Source of the DNA: Thiothrix sp.
GTDB lineage: Bacteria > Pseudomonadota > Gammaproteobacteria > Thiotrichales > Thiotrichaceae
Direction of reading: 5' to 3'
Assembly (NCBI GenBank): GCA_008015155.1
Contig: SSFA01000013.1
Span: forward strand, 1 to 64,000
DNA: 64,000 bases
Positions 29,073 through 36,520 of this stretch are shown here, piece after piece. The notes beneath the pieces were generated by a model. That model was not told the DNA's origin. It ran no database searches and worked only from the letters and a program-made list of their open reading frames with translations. Every line of letters starts with the position of its first letter. Position 1 is the stretch's first letter. The position numbers and the translations under genes are program-made.

Positions 29073-30265
29073 TACTCAGTCTTAGCTTAAGTAGTTGTGC
29101 AGAGCAAGATAAGGCTGCTGGTCATCCGTGGACGCCCAGCGAGTGGAGCCTAATTCAATCACTGTCCTTGGAAAACTTACCCGCAGCTACAGATTCCAGT
29201 AACCGTTATTTAAACAATCCACAAGCTATTCAGTTAGGCTCTGAACTATTTTTTGATAAACGTTTAAGTGCGAATGGGCAAGTCAGTTGTGCTAGCTGTC
29301 ATCAACCCGAAAAATTTTTTAGCGATGGATTAACGACAGCACAGGCCATAGGCAGCGGTACACGCAATACACCCTCGTTATTAGGTGCTGCTTGGAATCA
29401 ATGGTTTTTCTGGGATGGTCGTAAAGACAGTTTATGGTCGCAGGCACTCGCGCCGCTAGAAGATCCTAAAGAACACAATATTGCACGTACGGATTTAGCT
29501 AAATTAGTGCTGATCGATGCAGACTATCGGCAAAAATATCAGGCTTTATTTGGTAGCCCGCCGCCCCTTGCAGATATTCAAGCTTGGCCTGTGGATGCAC
29601 GCCCTTCAGGCAGTATTGAGCAGATGAAAACTTGGAAAGCTTTAAGTGATCAGCAACGTAAAGCCATCGACACCAGCTTTGCTAATCTTGGTAAAAGTAT
29701 CGCGGCTTACGTCAGCACGCTAAAACCGGTGAGCACACGCTTCGATCAATACGTAAGCGAGGTAAAGGCAGGTAAAAACACCCATCTACTTAATAACACC
29801 GAACTCGCCGGTTTACGTTTATTCATCGATCCTAAGCAACAATGTTTAAATTGCCATTCAGGGCCGTTATTCACGAATCAGTCCTTTCACAGTATTGGCA
29901 CTGGTGAGATGGGCAAAGATACTGGGCGAGCTGCTATTATTGATCAAGTGCGCTTCGATCGCTTTAATTGCTGGGGGGATTTTAGTGATGCACCCAAAGA
30001 GAGCTGTACTAAACTGCAATATATGCAGCGCAATCGTCACCAATTAATCGGTGCTTATAAAACACCCTCCTTACGCAATGTGGGCAATACCGCGCCTTAT
30101 TTTCATAATGGCAGCAAGCTAAGCCTTGCAGATGTGCTGGATCACTATATGAACGCTAAAGACATCCAAGCAGGTCGTGCTGATTTAAAACCGATTAGTT
30201 TAACCAGTACTGAAAAAACCGCTTTGCTCGCTTTTTTACAAACTTTAAATGCAGTGCAACCTTAG
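29039..30265 (+). CDS. MauG/cytochrome-c-peroxidase-like di-heme lipoprotein
   Basis: 408 residues. Lipobox LSSC (Cys20) indicates outer- or inner-membrane attachment. Two heme-binding motifs are present: CASCH (84-88) and CLNCH (269-273). Family segments include LGSELFFDKRLSANG, WNQWFFWDGR, and near the end YKTPSLRN with TAPYFHNG. This is the CcpA/MauG family, whose members reduce peroxide or oxidise protein residues; MauG builds the tryptophan-tryptophylquinone of methylamine dehydrogenase. Next to amine-oxidase-like genes, a cofactor-maturation role is an attractive inference but unproven. The start overlaps the upstream lipoprotein gene by 34 bases. Confidence 0.85.
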   Translation: MRTAVALTCFLILSLSLSSCAEQDKAAGHPWTPSEWSLIQSLSLENLPAATDSSNRYLNNPQAIQLGSELFFDKRLSANGQVSCASCHQPEKFFSDGLTTAQAIGSGTRNTPSLLGAAWNQWFFWDGRKDSLWSQALAPLEDPKEHNIARTDLAKLVLIDADYRQKYQALFGSPPPLADIQAWPVDARPSGSIEQMKTWKALSDQQRKAIDTSFANLGKSIAAYVSTLKPVSTRFDQYVSEVKAGKNTHLLNNTELAGLRLFIDPKQQCLNCHSGPLFTNQSFHSIGTGEMGKDTGRAAIIDQVRFDRFNCWGDFSDAPKESCTKLQYMQRNRHQLIGAYKTPSLRNVGNTAPYFHNGSKLSLADVLDHYMNAKDIQAGRADLKPISLTSTEKTALLAFLQTLNAVQP

Positions 30266-30327
30266 TCGTGAACTCTTGAATGAGACCCGTTATAGTGCAG
30301 GCATTCAAGCAAAGGCAATATGAGCTC

Positions 30328-31284
30328 ATGGCAGATAAAAAGATGACTAAGCATAAACCCCGCATTGGTGTCGCACTAGGCAGTGGTTCAGCACGTGGTT
30401 GGGCGCATATCGGTGTCTTACGTGCTTTGGCGGAATTAGGGGTTCAAGCTGATATTATCGCTGGCTGCTCAGTAGGCGCGATTGTCGGCGCTGCCTATGC
30501 AGCAGGTAATTTAGATCTATTAGAGCAAGAGGTATTAAGCTTCAATAAACTTGACTTGGTACGCTTTTTTGATCTGAACCCATCGCTCAATGGCTTTGTA
30601 CATCGAGAACGCTTGCAGCAGTTTTTTAATAGCTATGTTTGCCCGACCGAGCAAACCTTCGAGCAACTTCCGTATAAATTTGCAAGCGTTGCCACGTATT
30701 TAGGTTCAGGTCGCGAAATGTGGTTCACCGAAGGTCGAGTAGCTGATGGCATTATGGCCTCCATTTCCCTACCTGGTTTATTCGCACCCTTTGCCTATCA
30801 AGATCAATGGCTAGTGGATGGCGGTCTAGTCAACCCAGTCCCCGTGTCTTTATGTCGTGCTTTAGGAGCTGATATTGTCATTGCTGTAAATTTGAATGGA
30901 GCGATTGCCCGGCGGCATTTTCAAGCTCAACCGCCCAGTGTAGAGCAAGCGACCGACGTACCTGTAGTCGCAGAAACCGACACCGCAAAACGTGCCTTAA
31001 GCCAAGTTGCAGCCTCGTTACGTGATTATTCAGCGGCCCTTTTTACGCCTAACCGACCCATGCCCACCCCTAATCTGATTGAAGCAATTGCAGGCTCGAT
31101 TAATATTATGCAAGACAAAATTACTCGTAGCCGGATGGCGGGTGATCCTCCTGAAATTCTGTTAACGCCTAAATTGAGCGATATCGGTTTATTAGAATTC
31201 TACCGTGCCCAAGAGGCGATTACTGCCGGACGGGAAGTTGTCCAGCGCTTAAGTCTTGAAATTGAAACTACTTTAAATACCTAA
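30328..31284 (+). CDS. Patatin-like phospholipase (RssA-type)
   Basis: Cytoplasmic Ser-Asp lipid hydrolase. It shows the oxyanion loop GSGSARGWAHIG, nucleophile motif GCSVG and catalytic Asp in VDGGLVNP, with no signal peptide and no barrel. At 318 residues it is close to E. coli RssA in length. I took the ATG at 30328 just before MADKK; an ATG at 30280 in frame would add 16 residues with no ribosome site. A VanZ-like gene begins immediately after its stop, so the two are probably co-transcribed. Confidence 0.82.
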   Translation: MADKKMTKHKPRIGVALGSGSARGWAHIGVLRALAELGVQADIIAGCSVGAIVGAAYAAGNLDLLEQEVLSFNKLDLVRFFDLNPSLNGFVHRERLQQFFNSYVCPTEQTFEQLPYKFASVATYLGSGREMWFTEGRVADGIMASISLPGLFAPFAYQDQWLVDGGLVNPVPVSLCRALGADIVIAVNLNGAIARRHFQAQPPSVEQATDVPVVAETDTAKRALSQVAASLRDYSAALFTPNRPMPTPNLIEAIAGSINIMQDKITRSRMAGDPPEILLTPKLSDIGLLEFYRAQEAITAGREVVQRLSLEIETTLNT

Positions 31285-31285
31285 A

Positions 31286-31657
31286 ATGTTAGCTAGTTTA
31301 TTTAATTTACCTGCGCCAAAGCGGCGCTTACTGATGCAATTATTTTTAGTACTTCTTGGCCTTGGCCTAGTTGTTGCCTTACTCCCCTCACCCGATACAG
31401 GCGTCAAGCTTAATGATAAGCTGATGCATGCTAGCGCCTTTTTTGCTTATGCAGTCTTATTAGATATGGCAAGCACTAGGGATTTCTGGCGTTTTCAAGT
31501 GCCACTGCTAATAGGCTATGGTGCACTCATTGAAGTCTTACAGTTTTTTATGCCTTGGCGGACATTTTCCTTATTAGACTTGGTAGCCGATGCAGGTGGC
31601 GTCATGCTCTATTGGCTAGTCTTCAGAATAGCTTTAAAAATTAAAGTCGTAGTTTAG
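31286..31657 (+). CDS. VanZ-like family membrane protein
   Basis: 123 residues with four hydrophobic segments. The VanZ signature is visible: LNDKLMHASAFFAYAVLLD, then GYGALIEVLQFFMPWRTFSLLDLVADAGG. The gene starts one base past the patatin stop. The function of this family is not well defined outside glycopeptide resistance. It ends two bases before the convergent DUF3299 gene. Confidence 0.8.
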   Translation: MLASLFNLPAPKRRLLMQLFLVLLGLGLVVALLPSPDTGVKLNDKLMHASAFFAYAVLLDMASTRDFWRFQVPLLIGYGALIEVLQFFMPWRTFSLLDLVADAGGVMLYWLVFRIALKIKVVV

Positions 31658-31658
31658 C

Positions 31659-32357
31659 TTAGTCTTCATGAGCATGATCTACCGTCACTTCGTGCTCATG
31701 CTCGTGTTGCGCTTCTTGCACAGCTGCTTGTCGAGCATCTTCAGCAGTGTATAAACGTACTTGCGCATCATCTAGCAGATAAGATACTTGTGCAATGGAG
31801 GTCTCCTCAGCTTGTATTTTGAGACGCCCCTCTACCCACACAGATTCATAAGCTTGCTCTAGGCTTAAAGCTTGTTCAGGCTTTAGCCGTACTAAGATCA
31901 TTTGATTCGCAGGGGGTGCTGGTTGATAGATACCAGCGCCCGAATAAGGCACTAGCAAGAACTCGGTGATTTTTCCTTCCAAGTCATTCAGTACCGTCAT
32001 ATAGCCAGCTAAGCGAATTCGTAGCCCCTCCAGTTCCTTATTTATAGGAGCTTGTTGTAATTCTTTAAGAATCTGCTGCTGTGCTTGCAAATCTGCGGGT
32101 GGATCTAAGCGCTGAATCACTAAATCAGCATAATGCTCCATTAATGCTTGCCGATCGACATGGGCAGGTAGCAGGTCAATCCAATCTAGCGGGCGTACCT
32201 TGTCTGTAATCTGGTTGGCCGCTGCCGTAGCGCTTGGTAGTTTATTGATGGAATTAAGCGCCACATCCGCTTGTGAGTTAGGAATACCATGCTGAAGGCC
32301 CATTAAAACTAGCAAGCAATAGGCTCTAAGAGTACTAGCAGGCTTAACTCGCGCCAT
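31659..32357 (-). CDS. DUF3299 exported protein with His-rich C-terminus
   Basis: 232 residues with an N-terminal hydrophobic export segment. The DUF3299 core is clear: RIRLAGYMTVLNDLEGKITE, followed by FLLVPYSGAGIYQPAPPANQ. The C-terminus HEHEHEVTVDHAHED is a probable metal-binding tail. It lies 4 bases after the stop of the ZrgA-like gene. DUF3299 and DUF2796 (ZrgA) proteins are commonly found together in zinc-regulated loci, so a role in periplasmic zinc handling is inferred. The ATG at 32357 is preferred over a TTG at 32378, which would overlap the upstream gene. Confidence 0.72.
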   Translation of the reverse strand: MARVKPASTLRAYCLLVLMGLQHGIPNSQADVALNSINKLPSATAAANQITDKVRPLDWIDLLPAHVDRQALMEHYADLVIQRLDPPADLQAQQQILKELQQAPINKELEGLRIRLAGYMTVLNDLEGKITEFLLVPYSGAGIYQPAPPANQMILVRLKPEQALSLEQAYESVWVEGRLKIQAEETSIAQVSYLLDDAQVRLYTAEDARQAAVQEAQHEHEHEVTVDHAHED

Positions 32358-32361
32358 ACTT

Positions 32362-32907
32362 TTATAGTTCTGGCTCAAAATAAATAACCGTATCCGCGCT
32401 GGTCTCTAAACGACCTTCAGCCTCTGCTGAAGTCCATTCGATCACTAAATTCGCTAAGCTTTGTGGAAAATGCGTGAACCAAGCAATTTTGAGCGAATTT
32501 AGGGCTTGGGGCTTAGTACAGGCAAACGACCAACTGACATCTAAAGCCTGTTTGGCCTGCTTAGTTTTCTGTTGCGCTAAAAAATCTGAAATGGCTTGGG
32601 CTTGGCTTAAGCTACACTCGGCTGCAGCATTCAGTTGAAATAGGTCAGCACCTGCTTCCAAGCGAGATTTCAGTTCATGACGACTGAGTTGACTTAAAGC
32701 CGCCGCCTCGCTAAAGCTGAATATATTTGCTAGTTCAAGGCTAATATCAACACCCACGCCTGTTGTAGTAATGAGTAAGCGCGGGATTTCAAGCTCAAGG
32801 GCATAAGCTAGGCTTTTATGTCCCAACAAACTATCTGCTGCTAGGCTTGGTTTAATACTCACCCCAAACATCAGCATTAAGGCTAATGCCCCTATAGCCA
32901 ACTTCAT
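32362..32907 (-). CDS. ZrgA-like (DUF2796) periplasmic protein
   Basis: 181 residues with a signal peptide (about 1-23). It resembles the DUF2796/ZrgA family of zinc-responsive periplasmic proteins. Evidence is an early beta-strand region, a loop with AAECSLSQAQA, SWSFACTKPQALNSLKI, then WFTHFPQSLANLVIEW and the ETSADTVIYF end. Typical members carry a His-rich stretch; here it is absent, while the downstream DUF3299 protein carries one at its C-terminus. The two cysteines may form a disulphide. Moderately sure of the family, less of the role. Confidence 0.6.
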   Translation of the reverse strand: MKLAIGALALMLMFGVSIKPSLAADSLLGHKSLAYALELEIPRLLITTTGVGVDISLELANIFSFSEAAALSQLSRHELKSRLEAGADLFQLNAAAECSLSQAQAISDFLAQQKTKQAKQALDVSWSFACTKPQALNSLKIAWFTHFPQSLANLVIEWTSAEAEGRLETSADTVIYFEPEL

Positions 32908-33028
32908 TCATTGTCCCTCACACTGCATCTTGGTTATCAGAGCAAATGTTTAAACGCTTTTCAAGCCTGATAGTTTGCTATTCTGTATAAGGTTTGTAGG
33001 GGCAAACGTGTAGGATTCAGTAGTGGAT

Positions 33029-33057
33029 AACTCTATCTGCAGAAAACAGATAGAGTT
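33029..33057. repeat. Perfect 11-bp inverted repeat (stem-loop)
   Basis: AACTCTATCTG (33029-33039), a 7-base loop, then CAGATAGAGTT (33047-33057). It lies between the 40-residue ORF and the ZrgA-like gene, both read leftward. No T-run follows on either strand. It could end the small transcript, stabilise an RNA 3' end, or be an operator. A shorter hairpin TTTGACT/AGTCAAA sits at 33088-33104. Confidence 0.5.
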
Positions 33058-33110
33058 GAAGATGTGAATCTGTGGGATGCTTTCTAGTTTGACTGAGAGT
33101 CAAATTAAAA

Positions 33111-33233
33111 CTACATGAGCTTGTCAGCGATTTCCTTCGGTAAAGCGCGACTATTGCGCACTGTACAACGGTTGGTGTAGCACACAAACCCTACCAGCAG
33201 AGCCAAAACAACAAGACCGACGACAATGGCCAT
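33111..33233 (-). CDS. Small 40-residue single-span membrane peptide
   Basis: An ORF of 41 codons with a near-perfect ribosome site (GGAGGTG at 33244-33238, then AATT and ATG). The product is one hydrophobic helix (MAIVVGLVVLALLVGFVCY) followed by a basic, polar tail (TNRCTVRNSRALPKE and on). It stands alone in the region between the ZrgA-like gene and hslV. An AT-rich hairpin followed by six T on the minus strand (33291-33271) lies upstream and could be an attenuator. I do not recognise the family. The strong Shine-Dalgarno and coherent helix-plus-basic-tail design argue that it is real. Confidence 0.6.
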   Translation of the reverse strand: MAIVVGLVVLALLVGFVCYTNRCTVRNSRALPKEIADKLM

Positions 33234-33461
33234 AATTCACCTCCTGAATCCTCTAAGCCGAACTGTGGTCAAAAAACAACTAATGTTGTTTATAAGCTAT
33301 TGAAGATAAAAGCTTTTCCACAATCATTTGAGTATAACATATAAACACAAAATACTAGCTTTTTACAAATGCCGATTTTTCATAAGCTATGCACACTATT
33401 GAATTTAGTTTTTTTGCCCATATAGACCAGACTTGATACTTAGACATTTGCGGAGCCAGTT

Positions 33462-33995
33462 TTGGAGCAATATAGAGGAACCACCATATTAAGTGTGCGC
33501 CGTCACGGCAAAGTCGTGATTGGTGGTGATGGACAGGTCACACTAGGCAATACCGTGATGAAAGGCAATGCACGCAAAGTGCGCCGTCTTTACAATGATA
33601 AAGTGCTAGCAGGCTTTGCCGGTGGTACAGCTGATGCTTTTACTCTCTTTGAGCGCTTTGAATCTAAGCTACAAGCTCATAATGGTAATTTAACTCGGGC
33701 TGCGGTAGAGCTAGCCAAAGACTGGCGAACTGACCGAATGCTGCGCCGTTTAGAAGCGTTGTTGATTGTTGCTGACAACACAGCCTCATTATTAATTACA
33801 GGCAATGGCGATGTGGTTGAGCAAGAAAATGATCTGATCGCCATTGGTTCAGGTGGCGCATTTGCTCAATCTGCTGCCCGCGCTTTGTTGGAAAACACCG
33901 ATTTAAGCGCTCGCGAGATTGTAGAGAAAGGTTTACATATCGCTGGCGATATTTGTATTTATAGTAATCATAATTTGACCATTGAGGAGCTTTAA
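33462..33995 (+). CDS. hslV: ATP-dependent protease subunit HslV
   Basis: Proteolytic core of the HslUV (ClpYQ) complex. The product begins [14 protein letters not shown], so the catalytic threonine (Thr7, after Gly) needs removal of a six-residue leader, unlike E. coli where only Met is removed. [15 protein letters not shown] and [16 protein letters not shown] are typical. 177 residues. The start codon is TTG at 33462, set by GGAG at 33452-33455 six bases away. hslU begins four bases after the stop. Confidence 0.95.
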   Translation: MEQYRGTTILSVRRHGKVVIGGDGQVTLGNTVMKGNARKVRRLYNDKVLAGFAGGTADAFTLFERFESKLQAHNGNLTRAAVELAKDWRTDRMLRRLEALLIVADNTASLLITGNGDVVEQENDLIAIGSGGAFAQSAARALLENTDLSAREIVEKGLHIAGDICIYSNHNLTIEEL

Positions 33996-33999
33996 GTCC

Positions 34000-35373
34000 A
34001 TGTCCACTATGACACCCCGCGAAATCGTTCAAGAATTGGACAAGCACGTCATTGGGCAGGATAAAGCCAAACGCTCAGTGGCGATTGCTCTTCGTAATCG
34101 GTGGCGCCGTCAGCAAATGCAAGACCCTTTGCGCCATGAAGTCACGCCCAAAAATATTCTAATGATTGGCCCAACAGGGGTAGGCAAAACTGAAATTGCC
34201 CGCCGTTTAGCACGTTTAGCGAATGCACCGTTTATTAAAGTAGAAGCCACTAAATTCACCGAAGTCGGCTATGTGGGCAAAGAGGTCGACTCGATTATTC
34301 GTGATCTGGCTGATGTAGCCGTCAAAATGCTCCGCGAACAAGAAGTCGATAAAGTACGTTATCGGGCGCAAGAAGCGGCTGAAGAACGAATTTTAGATTT
34401 ACTCTTACCACGACCGAAACAAGAATCAACTAGCTCTTCCATTAATGCTTGGCTAGAAATAGACCCTGAGGAAGCGACTAAGAAAGAAACTCCAGAAAAT
34501 AGCGCCACTCGCCAAAAATTCCGTAAAAAATTGCGCGATGGTGAACTCGATGACAAAGAAGTTGAAGTAGAGTTAAGCGGCGCCAACATGGGGGTGGAAA
34601 TCATGACTCCACCCGGTATGGAAGAAATGGCCAGCCAATTGCAAAGTATGTTCCAAAACATGGGCAATCAGAAAAAACGCCGGCGTAAACTCAAAATCAA
34701 GGAGGCTCTGAAGCTGCTCACTGAAGAAGAAGCCCATAAAATGGTCAATGAGGAAGAGCTTAAACAGCGCGCGCTGAACTCAGTGGAACAGACCGGTATT
34801 GTCTTCTTAGATGAAATCGACAAAATTGCACGCAGTGGCCAAGTAAGTGGTGCAGATGTCTCCCGGGAAGGGGTACAACGCGACTTACTACCTCTTATTG
34901 AAGGTTCAACCGTCAATACTAAATATGGCATGATTAAAACTGACCATATTTTATTTATTGCCTCTGGTGCTTTCCATGTATCCAAGCCCTCTGATCTCAT
35001 TCCTGAATTGCAAGGCCGCTTGCCGATTCGGGTGGAAATGGAGGCCTTAACCGCGAATGATTTTGAGCGCATTTTGACTGAACCGAGTGCCTCCTTAACT
35101 GAGCAGTATCAAGGCTTATTAGCTACAGAAGGTGTAAAACTTGAGTTCACCAAAGACGCTATTCAACGCATTGCGCAAATTGCCTTTGATGTGAATGAAC
35201 GTACGGAAAATATCGGTGCTCGTCGTTTACATACCGTGATGGAGCGCTTGTTGGAAGATGTGCTCTACGCAGCGCCTGATTGTGAAGGTGCTAAAATCGT
35301 TGATGGTGCGCATGTAGATGCCACTTTAGGCGAGCTGGTCAAAGATGAAGACTTAAGTCGCTATATCCTCTAA
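34000..35373 (+). CDS. hslU: ATP-dependent protease ATPase subunit HslU
   Basis: AAA+ unfoldase that feeds substrates to HslV. The product shows the N-terminal [17 protein letters not shown], Walker A in GPTGVGKTE, pore loop GYVGKEVDS, the I-domain (about residues 110-240), Walker [10 protein letters not shown] and the C-terminal YIL end that docks into HslV. GAGGAG stands 10 bases before the ATG at 34000 (457 residues); an ATG three codons later is also possible. Confidence 0.95.
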   Translation: MSTMTPREIVQELDKHVIGQDKAKRSVAIALRNRWRRQQMQDPLRHEVTPKNILMIGPTGVGKTEIARRLARLANAPFIKVEATKFTEVGYVGKEVDSIIRDLADVAVKMLREQEVDKVRYRAQEAAEERILDLLLPRPKQESTSSSINAWLEIDPEEATKKETPENSATRQKFRKKLRDGELDDKEVEVELSGANMGVEIMTPPGMEEMASQLQSMFQNMGNQKKRRRKLKIKEALKLLTEEEAHKMVNEEELKQRALNSVEQTGIVFLDEIDKIARSGQVSGADVSREGVQRDLLPLIEGSTVNTKYGMIKTDHILFIASGAFHVSKPSDLIPELQGRLPIRVEMEALTANDFERILTEPSASLTEQYQGLLATEGVKLEFTKDAIQRIAQIAFDVNERTENIGARRLHTVMERLLEDVLYAAPDCEGAKIVDGAHVDATLGELVKDEDLSRYIL

Positions 35374-35383
35374 GGAATCGAGC

Positions 35384-35749
35384 ATGACCCCGACCAATCT
35401 AACGCTCAATCAAAAATCTCGCGAACTGGTCATTGAATGGCCAGATGGTGAAACGCATACCTTAAGCTGCGAATACCTGCGGGTGCACTCGCCTTCTGCT
35501 GAAGTACGCGGTCATGGCCCTGGCCAAGAGAAACTCCAAATTGGCAAGGAAAATGTGAACATCACAGCGATTGAGCCCGTCGGGTATTATGCGGTGAAAC
35601 TAGTGTTTGATGATAATCATGACAGCGGCTTATATGATTGGAAGCTGCTGTATGATTTAGGCAAAAATCAGCAACAATATTGGGCTGATTATTTAGCTAA
35701 GCTAGCAGCGAAGGGTTACCAACGTAAAGCACCAGGGCAAATTATCTAA
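35384..35749 (+). CDS. DUF971 (gamma-butyrobetaine hydroxylase-like N-terminal domain) protein
   Basis: 121 residues. The sequence pattern (LVIEWPDGETHTLSCEYLR, then AIEPVGYYAVKLVFDDNHDSG and YDWKLLYDLG) identifies the DUF971 family, also found fused at the N-terminus of gamma-butyrobetaine hydroxylases and in Fe-S related proteins. Free-standing members of unknown role often follow hslU in proteobacteria, as here. The stop overlaps the hisI start (TAATG). Confidence 0.82.
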   Translation: MTPTNLTLNQKSRELVIEWPDGETHTLSCEYLRVHSPSAEVRGHGPGQEKLQIGKENVNITAIEPVGYYAVKLVFDDNHDSGLYDWKLLYDLGKNQQQYWADYLAKLAAKGYQRKAPGQII

Positions 35750-36156
35750 TGGCTGAACTTCAGACACAAAGCCTGCAAGCGTTACTTGAACAGTTGAAGT
35801 TTAATGAAGTCGGTTTGATTCCCGCTATTGCGCAACAGCATGATACCGGTGAAATGCTAATGATGGCTTGGATGAATCGAGCCTCGATTGAAGAAACCTT
35901 AACTACGGGGCGGGTGTGCTATTGGTCGCGCTCCCGCCAAGCCTTTTGGCGTAAAGGCGAATCGTCTGGGCAGGTACAGCTGCTTAAAGAACTACGCTTT
36001 GATTGCGATTTAGATACGATTTTACTTTTAGTTGATCAAACGGGGCCTGCTTGTCACACCGGGCGGCGCCATTGCTTCTTTTATAAAGTAGAGGGTGAGC
36101 AAGTGATCGTAGACAGTGAGCCATTAATCGACCCCAAAACTCTCTACGCCTCATGA
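35749..36156 (+). CDS. hisI: Phosphoribosyl-AMP cyclohydrolase
   Basis: Third step of histidine biosynthesis, opening the adenine ring of phosphoribosyl-AMP. The zinc and magnesium residues are visible: [25 protein letters not shown], and [16 protein letters not shown] before them. 135 residues is the stand-alone HisI size; HisE is not fused. Coupled to DUF971 upstream (TAATG) and to yidD downstream (ATGA). Confidence 0.95.
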   Translation: MAELQTQSLQALLEQLKFNEVGLIPAIAQQHDTGEMLMMAWMNRASIEETLTTGRVCYWSRSRQAFWRKGESSGQVQLLKELRFDCDLDTILLLVDQTGPACHTGRRHCFFYKVEGEQVIVDSEPLIDPKTLYAS

Positions 36157-36398
36157 AGCCTATTCTGCTCGGCGTGATTCGTGGCTACCAACTCTTCCTT
36201 AGCCCTCTGCTAGGGAGTAATTGCCGTTATTACCCCAGTTGCTCACATTATGCTCATGAAGCGATTCAAAAGCATGGCGCGCTGCGTGGTAGTTGGTTAG
36301 GTTTAAAGCGTATCTCACGCTGCCACCCTTGGCATGAAGGGGGAATCGATCTCGTCCCTGAACCGAAAGCTCCCAACTCCAAATCCTCGAAGACTTAG
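36153..36398 (+). CDS. yidD: Membrane protein insertion efficiency factor YidD
   Basis: A small peripheral inner-membrane protein that helps YidC-dependent insertion. 81 residues with the family signature [20 protein letters not shown], then [27 protein letters not shown]. Four-base overlap with hisI. It is usually next to rpmH-rnpA-yidC; here it ends the hslVU-hisI transcription unit, an unusual location. Confidence 0.93.
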   Translation: MKPILLGVIRGYQLFLSPLLGSNCRYYPSCSHYAHEAIQKHGALRGSWLGLKRISRCHPWHEGGIDLVPEPKAPNSKSSKT

Positions 36399-36520
36399 CG
36401 GCTTAACCAACTTATCCGCTTATTCCTAAAAAGTTTACACCCCACTGACAAACCGCTAACTTAGCGTCATTATTGCCATTATTAAAACTCAAGAATCATA
36501 ACAATAAGGTTTAGGTTTCC

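Noticed and set aside
34668..35072. 134-codon minus-strand open frame
   Set aside because: Antisense to hslU; Ser-rich translation typical of a shadow frame.
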